64,000 bases of DNA. Origin: Hymenochaete sp. R1. Its lineage: Eukaryota > Basidiomycota > Agaricomycetes > Hymenochaetales > Hymenochaetaceae. The stretch lies in the NCBI GenBank assembly GCA_019400425.1, contig JAFREE010000026.1:124001-188000 (forward strand), given 5' to 3'. Shown piece by piece: positions 32,769 through 44,600 of this stretch. A program made the position numbers and the translations under genes. The notes beneath the pieces were generated by a model, which saw only the letters and a program-made list of their open reading frames with translations, did not search any database and was not told the origin of the DNA. Positions within the stretch are counted from its first letter, which is position 1. The number at the start of each line of letters is the position of its first letter.

Positions 32769-35700
32769 CTAATCATCGTCACTAGGCGTCAAGTAATCCT
32801 CCTCGTCATCACTCAATATCTGCTTCGAGTTCGTTCTCCCAATACCTCTCCTTGGCGCCACTGGCTTCTCGTCCTCGTCACCTCCCGCGCCTGCACCCGA
32901 CTTGGACCCAGACGCCGCACCAGGCAACCCGCTCCCAACCGTAAGCCGATTGAATGTCTCATCGAGGACTTTCTCCATTTCGTCTGCGTCGATATAGACG
33001 AGCGAGCCCTCGACGTTGTACGTGCGTGCGTTATTGAAGAGAAGTGACCACTCGGTGCGGTATTGCGCAACGTCCTTGTAGTAATTAGACTGTGCGCGTT
33101 TGCGGAGATGGGACATGGCGATGGGGTTTTGGATCATTTGGTAGTAGTCCGGGTAATCCTAGACGAGCGTATGAATGATAAGTAAGAAGCGAATAACCCT
33201 CAAAATCACGAACGAACCTTTCTATCCGGGAGCTCTCTGAAAAGCTCCCACCTACGACGACCAGTATCTGGATCTTCGCACACCTGGACGGCGCGGTAGC
33301 ACTCGTTGAAGACTTTCTTCATGCGGTCCCTGAAATTACCGGTCGCATCTATGCCCTTTGTCTTGCGACGTTTCTGATAAGAATAATAAAAGTAGAGTTA
33401 GTATGTTATACACTTCACCTACAAGCACGAGAAACTGACCGAATCGCGAACTTCATCATCCACTTCGTCATCCGCAATACTCGGTGTCACACTGACAGGC
33501 TTCCCCCCACGCTTCCGCTTCCCATTTGGAGTCGAGTCCGTCTCCGTATCGGCTTGCAGAGCCTGGTATGAGTTCTTCGGCGGACGACCTTTCTTTTTAC
33601 GCCCTGTCGCAGGGTCGATGAGGGCCGGTGAGTTCCGCGACGAAGCTTCACTCTCACGCATTGCCTTGTTCGCTGCGCGACGTGATGCCTTTTCGCGTGA
33701 CTTCTCAATGACGTCCTGGATATCTTCTTCGCCTTCGAGAGCCTGGATAACGATGAGATAAGCTAGCAACTAATTTTCGATCGAAATACTCACCATTGCC
33801 CACGCATCGTCGTCCAACCCATCGTTGTAGCTGACGACATTCCGACGACGATGACCTCTGCCCTCAAGTTCGTCATCCACAGGCGGTGCCTCGAAGTAGT
33901 CGTCGTTTCTGTAACATTCGGGAAGCTCCTCGAGCTGCAGTAAAGGTTGGGGCGGAGGACCATGACGGCCCGAAAGCTGCCATGCATTCTTCTGTTCGCG
34001 GAGACGCTTGATGTCCATATCCTTGAATTTCTCGAGTTCCTTGTCGTCACGTGCGATGATTTCGTTGATCTCGTCGTCGTTCATATCGCCCGATTCCTCA
34101 GTAGCTTCATCCTGGTCTGCTTCAAGAATAGATCGCTACATAAACGACGTGAGCAACCGATATTGTGGAGACTTGGTCAGAACTCGTCTTACCAAAAACT
34201 CCTCTTGTTCCTCCTGCGTCGACTTGTTATCGAAGCGACCCGCCTGAATGACTTTGTCATCGATATCAAGCTTATATCTTGCCCGGGCATACATCGCCTC
34301 CTCCACACTCTTCTCAGTAATGAACCTCAAAATCCGAACAGCTTTCGTTTGCCCAATACGATGCGCACGATCCTGCGCCTGCAAATCCGCATGTGGATTC
34401 CAATCCGAGTCGAAAATAATGACGGTGTCAGCAGTTTGCAAATTAAGACCGAGACCCCCAGCACGCGTGGAGAGGATAAAAACTTGAATGGGCGAGTCTT
34501 TTGCATTGAAAGCCGTCACGTAGGAAGCACGTTCTTCGGTCTTCGTACCACCATCAAGACGGAGGTAATTCCAGCTCTGCGATTTGAGAAAGTCTTCCAT
34601 GATATCCATAACTTTCGTCATTTGGAAGAAAATAAGAACCTGAAATTTCGTTACAGTAAGTATCAAATTAAGAAATATATTAGGAGAAAAGGCGCACTCT
34701 GTGGCCGGTATGGAAAAACTTTGGCAGGATGCGAACCAGGAGCTCAAACTTGCCAGCGGATCGATAAATGTTCTCGTCTATCATCCCGCTGGGGCAGATC
34801 CTATCTTCGACGCTGTCGAACAAGAACGGATGCTGACAGATCTTACGTAGCTGCATGAGCTCGTTGCTGAGACCTTTGACACCTCCGCTTGATTTCCTAA
34901 AAGAAAGGGAAATAGAAAGATAAACTTTCAGAATCATCGATTCAAAATTCGATCGACTCACCCCTTTATATCTTTCCCGTCCGCGATCATCTTGTACTTC
35001 TTCATCTGCTTGTACAGCTGGCCTTGCAGGGCACTCATCCGCACTTTGATGATCTTCTCTACCTTGTCGGGTAACTCAGACTCGACGTCCTTCTTCAGCC
35101 TCCTCAGCAGGAACGGCCTCAGCACCTTGTGCAGACGGCGAATGATAAGCAGCGCTTCTTCTTCGTTCAGCTCGATCTTGTCGCTAGTTCCTGAGTTAGC
35201 GAAGGGAGTATTAAACCACTCGTCGAACGACTTGACCGAGTTAAAGATCTTGGGTAGGGCGAAGTTAAGGAGAGCCCAGAGCTCCGGAAGGTTATTTTGA
35301 AGCGGAGTACCTGTTAGGATAAGACGGTATCGGGAATGGTAAAATTGAGAAAGAGTCTGAGACAATTTGCTCTGCGTGTTCTTCATACGATGTCCCTCAT
35401 CTACGCTATCGGTGAGTAAAAAGAACCTACGTATTAAAGTAGGAATCAAAGCGCACCGATAACCATATGGAGCCACTTAACCTTATGCAGAACCGGCCGA
35501 TCCTTGATGATGTACTCGTAGGTTGTCAGCAACACATGGAACTGGCCACTTCGAATCTCGTTCTGAAGCCCCAGTCGCTGCGTCGGATTGCCCTTATACG
35601 AAATCGTTCATACGCTGGGGGCTCGCTTCGCGAACTCGCCTGTCCAATTCGTCATAGTTGAGAGAGGGACAATGACGAGGAAGGGTCCACGCTGACGCTT

Positions 35701-37816
35701 GACCTCGATAAGGAAAGTGATCAAAGAGATAGTTTGAATCGTTTTCCCGAGACCCTGTAAAGAGAAAGAAATCAATGAGACCATCCAAGACGAATCGTAT
35801 AAAAACCTTACCATCTCGTCGGCGAGAATACCGTTCAGCCTGTTGTTATACAGACTAACCATCCACCGGAGACTCCTAATCTGATACTCCTTCAACGTTC
35901 CGCCAACTGGGATGCTGGGCTGCCTGGAGACCTCCTTAATGTTATGCGCGACGGCATAGTAGTCGAACTTCGACTTCTCCTCTGGGTCCACCACCTTCTG
36001 CGCCTCAAACATCGTCTCATCGGCTGGCCCTTCCTCCATATTGCTGTTGCTGACCATCGGAATGCCATAGCTATCGTCGCGCAACAACACCTTGTGCGAG
36101 CGAATCCAGGTATGAATCGGTCTGGCGTGGAAGATGAGTGATACGTGTATCCTTGGCAGTGTCGATGAGCTTCATATACGCTTTTTCATCGTCAGCCTTA
36201 AGTGCATTTAGGCGCTCCTTCGAGGTCCTCTCGATACTCTTCACCTCTTCTTTTTCAGTGAAGGCATGCAGAGACTGTACAGAGCGTCCGAGCTTAAGAA
36301 TCTTGTCCTGCTGGGCACGATTGACAGCCAGAATTTCCTTTCCGTGGCTGCAAATAGTCGCGAGCTGTTCGAGGTGTTTGGCTTTGACGCGGCGCTCACG
36401 CTCGGCACGTTGCTTCCTTTCCAATTGTTCGGTCGTTCGGGCGTCACGAAGCGTTGGTCGGCGAGGTCGGCGGAAGTCCTTTCGGTCGAGAGGTAAAAGA
36501 GTACCATGAACAAGGCGCTCAACTACTTGTTCTCGGAGAGCTCGCTGCTTCTCACGGACTCGCAATGCCTTCAACTCGATAATAGCCTTGAGTTTCCCAG
36601 GCGCGCTCGTCAAGGTCTTCGAGTTCGATGAAAGTAGCGAATCAAGCGTTGGCTGTTGTTCCACAATCGCATTCTCTTTATCTTCATTTTCCCCACCAGT
36701 AAATGGGACCTCCAAGCCTCCTTCACCCATCGTAGACGGCAAGGAGGAGAGCTCCCTTATACGGTTCTCGATACGAGCATCGATGTACCGATTCCTCTCA
36801 GCAATGATCTGCTGGGGATCGAGACCAGTTGGCATGATTGAAGGGACGAGTAATCGCTGCAGACGAGTAGCCCACATTTCAGACTGAGCAGGCGTAAGAT
36901 TTTCCGGTCTCTTCAACAAGGTGAAGGGATGCGTGTAAGCATTGTACGGATAAATGATCGAGTTTGGGTCATCCTTGATCACAACAGCTGGTGCCTGCTC
37001 TGAAACTATCTCGGGCATTCCCTCAGATTTCATAACTGGCTTCGGCTCAGTTGACGAAGTTGGAGGAGAGGATTGTTGAGGCTGCTGCCGGTGATGCTGT
37101 TCGGGTTGCTGCTGCGAACCATGGGAAAGTTGTTCGCTTTGAACTCCATTCACCTTGACTGCAGCATCAACAATCCGAGCAGTCACATCTGGACCCTGCA
37201 TCGTCTTTTCAAGATTGTTGATAGCATGATTTTGAGGGAGAAGGGCCTGTCGGATATAATCTGGAAGGGGAGCGCCCCGTTGCAAAGATTTGAAAGCCTG
37301 AATCTGCGCTCGAAGAGCAGCAACTTGGTCTTGAGTGAAGGAAACAGGGGATTGGGGAGAGGGAGGATAGGCTGAAGCTGGCACGGTGCCAGCTGAGAGG
37401 GGATGGGGGCTCGCGATACCATTCGACTGCGGCGGATACCCATTGATCTGGGCCTGTTGAGCAGCATGATCTATTTGAAAGTGAAAAGACTACAATGAGT
37501 TGTATGCGATAAAACGGAGCATTGGCACGCACTTGCAGAAGCCTGCTTGTAGCTCGCCACGAACTTCAGACACCTGTCGAGCTCTGAGCTTGTCTCAGGA
37601 GTATGTCCTGCAGCTCGAAGGGCGTTGATCCTCTGACCCATTCGATGAGATGTAAGACAAAAGACGAGGAAAAAAAGAGGGGAGTGGACGCACCTCGATC
37701 AATGAATTGACGCGTTCGCGTACTCCCTTCTGCTGCGAGTAACCATTTGGTTGCTGCTGTGGGATGCCATTGTGCGATTGTTGGGGGTGAAATGATGGGG
37801 CTGCTGGAGAAGCCAT
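32769..37816 (-). CDS. SNF2: Snf2/Sth1-type ATP-dependent chromatin remodeller (with in-frame TGA)
   Basis: This is the catalytic ATPase of a SWI/SNF- or RSC-type complex. From MASPAAPSF at 37816 the order is: QLQ domain ([19 protein letters not shown]), HSA domain (basic region around [20 protein letters not shown]), SNF2 ATPase with [11 protein letters not shown] (Walker A), [13 protein letters not shown] (motif II), [26 protein letters not shown] and AHRIGQT, then a SnAC-like segment ([13 protein letters not shown]) and one bromodomain ([12 protein letters not shown]...LFNNARTYN). A single bromodomain fits Snf2/Sth1. Early exons are 37694-37816, 37533-37632 and 36091-37470. Two problems exist. 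After 36091 the frame continues only through a putative 67-nt intron (36024-36090) or a frameshift. A TGA at 35608-35610 replaces a conserved basic residue before TISYKGNP, which would truncate the product at about 653 residues. The gene is normally essential, so sequence error or a second intact allele should be considered. Confidence 0.88.
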
Positions 37817-38120
37817 CGACATAAACAACGACGACGAACAACGAGCCCGCCGTTTGCGACGGCGACGGGGCCGTAGAGTCGGGAGAGGAAATGGGCGTTG
37901 AGAGTGGGTGGGCGCGTGAGTGCGATGTCGAGGGAGAGACCGAGACCGAGAAGAGACACAAGTCGTCGGACAACAACAACACACACAACCCCTCCCATCA
38001 CTCGCAGCCCACTTACTTACTCGCGACTTTCAATTATGTAATACATACAATTTCTCACGCTCTCAAATAGATAATATAAATAAATATTGGATGGGACTTT
38101 CTTCCTCTTTAACCATAACC
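37817..38120. promoter_or_regulatory. Intergenic region between divergent genes
   Basis: About 300 bp between the start of the remodeller (-) and an unknown gene (+). Pyrimidine-rich patches occur on both strands. No specific site is recognised. Confidence 0.5.
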
Positions 38121-39791
38121 ATGACTTCTTCTAAAGAACAGAGGCTGCGGATTGCTCTGGTGGGCTGCCTAATCCGTCGCGTAGAATCTAGTTGATAGAC
38201 TCGTTATACAGGCGATGACCATTCTCAAACACAAGCCTCATGACGCGTCTCTTCCAGGTAAATGCGCTTTCTGGGATTGTATGACAGCGACACACTCTGA
38301 TCTAAAGGCAAAAGCATACGTACTAGATCTACAAGAGCGATTTCCCCTTGTCTCTGATACCCACTGTCAAGTCTCTCAATCAGGCTGGAGAATAAGAGCC
38401 CTGAAACTTGAGCAAGACCTTGCAGACATGCATCGCAAAACAGCCGAAGACGCTGCAGGTGCGCGTCACGTTTATCTCAGTTCCCCCGAGTGTTGCTTAT
38501 GCGGTTTACTTACATGCTAGAGTTGTTGACATTGAAGACGAAGATACATGAATGTGATAACGCTAATTCTGAATCTCGCGTACCGCAAAAGAAACGGAAA
38601 ACGGGTGCCCCTAATCTGGCAGACGAGAGGGCTCCCAAACAGTCAACAGCCGCACGAGAAGCTCGAGCCCTGGCTTTAGGTATGTCCAATCGCGCGTGAA
38701 TCGTCTGCAATGCGCATTAATATCTGTATTGAGAAGAACTTCGACCTTCTCTCTCGGAACAATCCCATATCTACGCGTCTTATCTCCAATTCCTACGTGT
38801 CATTGCCCAGGTTGAAGAGATCAAGGATACTAATTTACTGAAACCACACGTCCTGTCATCAGCTACGGCGCTTCTTCGTGCGACAACCTCTGCACTGCTG
38901 TCCGAGTCTTCAAAGGAAATCGGTTCCAAGGCTTCAATGGCGAATGTAAAACAGCTAAGCGACATTATCCGATCTGTGCTTCTCTCTACCTCTCCGTTTC
39001 TCTTCACGTCAAAGGACCCCGCCGATACTCGTCTATCATTTGTGAACGACGACATCTTGTTCAGCTGCATATCCCAGGAACTGGTCATACCGTTTATCAA
39101 AGCATTTAAAGAATGGACACTCAAAGCTTGCGCCTGTGCCTTTAAAGAGAAACGCGAATCTGTGTCGACTTCGTCAGAACTAGGGTCATCAGTCGCTCTC
39201 ATGCAGTCATGCAACAATTTGCTCGCGATACTAGAAAATGCTGTCTCCATTCTTTTACAAAATGCAACCAATTCCAAGAAGATACGCGGAAAGTCTTCGA
39301 ACTTCCTGTGTCTCGTTGATGTGGTCCGCCAAACCGCCGTCTCCCAAATTTTACAGCTCTTCTGTCCTAAGGTAGACGCAAGCATGGACTCTGCAACTTT
39401 AAATAGCGAAAACGGCTCGGCGCACACAGCCACTTCTTCTCGTCTTCAACGCCTCACGAAACCCGACCATAAAACCCGCACCATCCGCATTGCCCGAAAG
39501 AATGCCCTTTGGTACCTCTGTGCCGTTATAAATCTCACATTTTCGCACTCTATTCGCACATTCGAATCCAACGCTTCTTCATTCAACTCCAAGATGACGC
39601 CGCATGGCGAGGACCTTGCGAAAGCGAAGATGGAAGACTCGCTTACTCGTCTTTTGTCCTTGTGTGCGCATTCAACGTCAACGCGCTCATGTGCGATGAC
39701 GTCTGGAAAGTGGGAGGGTGAAAATACGCCGGATGATGTTGAAAGAGGGATGATAATGGCTATTGGAGAGAAGTTTTGGAACTGGCGTTGA
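38121..39791 (+). CDS. Unknown protein, 476 aa, coiled coil and nuclear-type basic motif
   Basis: Five exons (38121-38159, 38212-38257, 38327-38458, 38521-38679, 38737-39791) add to 1431 nt in one frame. I do not recognise the family. Residues about 55-85 (ALKLEQDLADMHRKTAED then LLTLKTKIH) look like a coiled coil. VPQKKRKTG resembles a nuclear localisation signal. The C-terminal 330 residues are predominantly helical, with leucine-rich stretches such as LLRATTSALLSESSKE and SCNNLLAILENAVSILL, and end EKFWNWR. There are no signal peptide or membrane segments. The helical-repeat C-terminus could be a protein-interaction scaffold, but no function should be assumed. Confidence 0.75.
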
Positions 39792-40041
39792 TGAACCCTG
39801 TCCTTGCGCTACTCCTTGTAAGTTATAATGTGTACGTTCACTTTGCTCTCATTGAGGGACTCGAATTGATTTCACTTCATATTGCAGAAGATATTCCTTG
39901 TGGAATTGGATCTAGATTGGACGCGTCTGAGAATAATATTTCTTATCGAAGTAAGAAACTAGATTGAGTCTACATTAAAGGGGAGGTAGTGCTTCACTCT
40001 CCTCCCCGATTCCTATTGGGCAAACTTCCTACGGTGGCTCC

Positions 40042-40809
40042 TTAAAGCTTCTTAGCTTGAGGTGTCGCCTTATCCGTGTCTCTGGCATACCCCTTCCTCT
40101 TATTTCCCTTCTCCTCATCTACACCTTCGTTCTCCTTTACCAATTTCTCTAACTTCTTCTCCCATTCTTTCGAAGAGGCGTATCTGTCGGGCTCGACAAA
40201 GTTGCGGAGGGCCCTCTCAAAAGGCTCGCGCTGGGAACAGAGTCTGGCAAGATCCTCCTTCAATTTCTCCAAATCTTTGTTCTCGCCACTGCCCTTGGGA
40301 GCCTTGCTTGCTTCAAGACGGCAATTCCAGATCTTGAAAGTAAGCAAGCCATACTGCGCCTCGATGGTAGCCTCGTCAAACGTGTTGTGATACACGTTCA
40401 CAAGTTCTTTCACCTTTATTTCGGTAAACATGGTCCTGTCGCCGCGAAGCCTAGCGCTGCGTTCTAAAACTGTGCTGTCAGGCCTTTGGCTGATAGGTCT
40501 TGCATCCGACGTCCAGAGCTTTTCCTGGGAGATGTCATCGATTTCCGAGGTAAGGTATTTGTGCAAATACGGCACGGTCCCTTCCTTGGCCATGCCAGCC
40601 ACCTGCCTGTAGCGCTCCTCATGGAGGTCAAGGAAGGAGCGTGCGAGGTATCGGGCATAGTCCTTGTTTGGTTCCTCTCTGAGCTTATCGGCGAGGGCTG
40701 CCAATGAACCAAGGGTATATTTATCGGTGGCACCGGCTTCAAAGAGAGCTGCTTCCTCGCTGACGAATGCGATGGGATCTTTGGAACGCTCTTTGATATC
40801 GTTGCTCAT
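40042..40809 (-). CDS. Unknown 255-aa single-exon protein
   Basis: A complete intronless frame starts MSNDIKERSKDPIAFVSEE. It is strongly hydrophilic and helical, with no signal peptide or membrane segment. The C-terminal 60 residues are Lys/Glu-rich (EWEKKLEKLVKENEG; NKRKGYARDTDK) and could be a nuclear or nucleic-acid-binding tail. I recognise no family. The gene is divergent from Ku80 across about 800 bp and convergent with the unknown gene ending at 39791. Confidence 0.7.
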   Translation of the reverse strand: MSNDIKERSKDPIAFVSEEAALFEAGATDKYTLGSLAALADKLREEPNKDYARYLARSFLDLHEERYRQVAGMAKEGTVPYLHKYLTSEIDDISQEKLWTSDARPISQRPDSTVLERSARLRGDRTMFTEIKVKELVNVYHNTFDEATIEAQYGLLTFKIWNCRLEASKAPKGSGENKDLEKLKEDLARLCSQREPFERALRNFVEPDRYASSKEWEKKLEKLVKENEGVDEEKGNKRKGYARDTDKATPQAKKL

Positions 40810-41608
40810 TGTGATAAAAGGTCGACTGTAGATCGGGCTAGGAAGCAGCAATGAAAAGAAGGAGGAACGGGATGTGGTTGAATGTGAAACTGAACTTGAC
40901 ACTGCTGAATGAGGGTGCGTTACCAGGAAAACTGACCTCAATTTATACCCATCTGGCGTTTGCCTGTTTTCTTCGTTGTAGGTTGTAGGGAGCCAGCAGC
41001 AAAGCACACTGAACCCAAGCTGATCAATCCATACTCATCTTGCAGAACCTACTGTACTTTGTTACCTAGGAACCATTCTGGACTAGTCGCTTACTTCATT
41101 GAAGCAATTTTCGTGAGTTCAAACTTTAAAAGCAGCACTTTCCGGGTTTTCAAAGTTCCTCCCAACGGCGAGCGTTTTTAGGTTCATTTCCTTCCATTGC
41201 TCCTCCAGAAAAACGCAAAACTTGAGAATCGCACTCTTGTCTGGATCCTGACTCTTCAAAGGAAGAGACATTGTAGGTTATCCGATAGTGCTCTGGCATG
41301 GTAAGATACTTTTAGCCCAGTCTCGCTTACATACTTGGATGAAGTTATATGGTAAGATACATACCTTATGTAGAAATGCAATGTGTACAATAAGATGATA
41401 AGATATTGTACCATACTACAATTTACTATGTTTTTACATCCGATCTGGCTTGGTCGGAGGCGTACTACTAGTGGTAGAGAATAGTAGAGAATGGTCGCTT
41501 GGCCTGATGTCGATTGGTGGGGGCGTATGCGGCTCGAATTATGTAAGTTCAGCAAGGCGCGACGCGACGCGCTCAACTTTCTCTCTTCCTCAATCCACCA
41601 TCACCACC
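40810..41608. promoter_or_regulatory. Intergenic region upstream of Ku80
   Basis: About 800 bp between divergent genes. It is mostly AT-rich. About 40-50 bp before the Ku80 start it contains the CpG string GCGCGACGCGACGCGC (41557-41572), which resembles overlapping MBF-type (ACGCG) elements. I see no gene in it. Confidence 0.5.
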
Positions 41609-44600
41609 ATGGCTCTGGAACGAGCGGGAGTAAGCATAATATATCTCACTGTGTATATCCACAATGTCTAATTCTACTCTAGTATACGGTGACAATGTTT
41701 TGCGTCGACGTCTCGGCGTCTATGGGTAGAATAAGGACAGTCGAGGTGCCAGATGGCGAAGATGGGAAGACACGGCTAGTCGAAATGACGAACATGGAAT
41801 GGTCGTTACAATACGTACTCTTTAAGATACAAGAAATGGTTCGAAAGCTCCCATCTTGAGCTCTTTCTCCTTCTCTAATGCTTATCTGCATTCCAGGTAT
41901 TTTCCGGGAGGAAGACAGAGCAATGCGGGGTCATACTGTTTGGTACCGAAAGTACGTGTACCATCCTCCTTTCCTTTCATACTTGGAACTCAACATAAAT
42001 AATAGGTACAAATAATATAATCAATGAGAAGAATGGAGGATATGAACGTGTGACTGAGTACATTCCTGTCTCTCAACCAAATGCGGGAACGCTTGCCAAG
42101 ATACAGGCTCTACAACCTACGGAAGAAACTGGCGACCGTGAGTCTGGGGTCAAACCATCACACGCCTACCTAACTTACAAGCTACACAAATAGCTATTGA
42201 TGCTATTATCGTCGCAATTGAGACCCAGGATGACTACCTCAAAAAGAAGAAAACGTGGACTAGGAAACTCGTTGTTCTGACTGATGCTGAAAACCCTATC
42301 GAAGTCGAGGATTGGGAATTGACAGTCAAGAAAATTAACGAGCTTCAAATCATTACTACTATCATGTGAGCTCATCCATTCTCAGGCGAGAAGAGTGTAA
42401 TGATGGGTATAGTGGAGTTGACTTTGACGATGAGGAATTCGGAGTCAAACAGGAAGACAAGTCGAAGTTCAAGGCGAGTCGTTTGTAACAGCCTCTGGAT
42501 CCAACTCTTACTTCTTTGTAGATCGAGAATGAGAAATTCTTCCACATGTTCGCCAAGGCGTTGGACAACGACCTTGGCAGAATCGGCACTGCTGCTGAAG
42601 CAATTTACGAATGCCAACGTCCAGATATTAAAATAACTAGATCAACACTCTTGGGCACAATCCTGCGACTCGGCGATGTTGACACACGCCCAGAAGAAGC
42701 AGTTGAGCTACCTGTCAAGATGAGCAAGTGCACGGCTCTCACGAGACCAGCGACGCTGAAGAAGTTTATTAAACGCAACGGCACATCCGACGGTCAAACG
42801 ATGACTGAAACGAAGGCATCGAGCAATGAAGCCGAAGGAGACGTTTATGCCCAACTACAAATGCACACTGAATATTTCGTTAGCAAAGATCAGGAGGACA
42901 AAAGGACGGACGAAGATGCGATTGAGAATACTGATGCCAAAGTTGACCAAGAGCAACTCGTTCGGGGTTACAAATATGGCGCTTCGTACGTCCCTTGCCC
43001 TGACGGGCAGTTTGCTCGTCTTAGTACTCGCAAAGGCCTAGACATCTGCGGTTTCTTCCCGGACCACCTGGTATGTATATATATATATTTCGTTGTGACC
43101 TCCTTCCCAAGCCCCTCCCCCCCCCCTCTCCACAGTGAGCTCACCACATCTATAGATTCGTCGAGAGCTTGTAATGGGTGAAATCCAATATGTCTGGGCT
43201 GATCCCACAAACGGCTCGAACCAGAGCGCGTTTTCTTCGATTGTTCAAGCCATGATCGCTCGCAATGTCGTTGCCATAGGCCGTTTCGTTTCGCGCGATG
43301 ATATGGATCCGAAGATGGGACTGCTTGTACCTCGTGATTTCGAGAAAGTTGACTGTTTTTTATGGCTTATGATGCCTTTTGCGGACGATGTCAGACGGTA
43401 CATGTTCCCTCCGTTGCTGAAGCCGGTCTCTAGGAAGGGCGAGCCAATTGAAAAGCACCCTTATCTTCCGACGGAAGATCAAGAGGCAATTATGGATCGA
43501 TTCGTTGTGGATATGGACTTGATGCAAGCTGGTGAGAAGGATGAAGAAGGGTAAGTAAACTTAAGCACTAGCATGTATATCATACTGACACGCAAACTAA
43601 GAAATCGGATGCCGTGGTTTGATCCTCGAATGTCTTATAATCCTGCTGTCCATCGCGTAAAGCAGGCATTGTTTCATGCTGCAATAGTTACGGACCTTAG
43701 GACTAATCCCCTGCCGCCGCCTCACGAAGAAGTTGTCAAATACTTCGAACCCCCGAGGCGCGTCCTTAAAAGAGCTTATCATGCCCTTGAAGAATGCAAG
43801 CAGGCGTTTGACATAAAAAATAGTGCGGTAACAATCAAATTGTGTTATATACGTTGGTCTCACTGACTCTTCATTGCTGTTTAGTACCTAGAAAGGTGCC
43901 CCGTCAACGTAAAGACGGTCATGTACGTGCCGAAGATGATGAGGATGAACCTCTTCTGCTCGATCAACCTTCGAAACGGACCCAGAGCGCAAGTCAACGA
44001 CCCTCCCAACCTCCGAAGCCGCCTCAGATCAACCAAGTCAATGATATGAGTGCAGAGCAGGAAACTATTGCAAATTCCAAAGAAGAGGGAAGAATGGATA
44101 TCGACAGCGCGACGGAAGACGAGTCTGAAAGAGAAGATAAGCTCCACCTCACGAAACCTGAGTCTTCTTCTCGACATTCTCCTGTCGCCCAGCTTCCCAC
44201 TCCCGCTCCCACACTCTCGACCAAACCCAGATCTAGAACAAACGGCAAACCAGCGAAAGAGGAGCCCATTAACTTTGACGATGCACGTCCATCAACTAAA
44301 CGGATAGGTAAGGCCCATCCGCTCCAAGACTTTGTCGAGGTCGTAAAACAAGATAAGGGTGTAACCGAAAGCATTGTGAAGGAGCTCGGGGAGGTTGTTA
44401 AAGAAATTGTCAGCGGGCCCCTTGCGAGAAGGCGGTTTGGGGAAATGGTAAAGTGTTTGGCGGAAGTCAGGAATAGCTGCATGAAGGTACTACTTTTGTC
44501 GTCCATTCTCTTCTCATATAAACTCAACTCTCTGTCAGGATCGCCAATTCGACGCGTGGAATTCGTGAGTCAAATATAACTGCGACGTAAACCTAAATAT

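Noticed and set aside
35608..35610. TGA recoded as an amino acid, or A-to-I editing to Trp
   Set aside because: GET3 and the bZIP gene end with TGA, so TGA is a stop here. Editing would give Trp where the family has Lys/Arg. Point mutation or sequence error is simpler.
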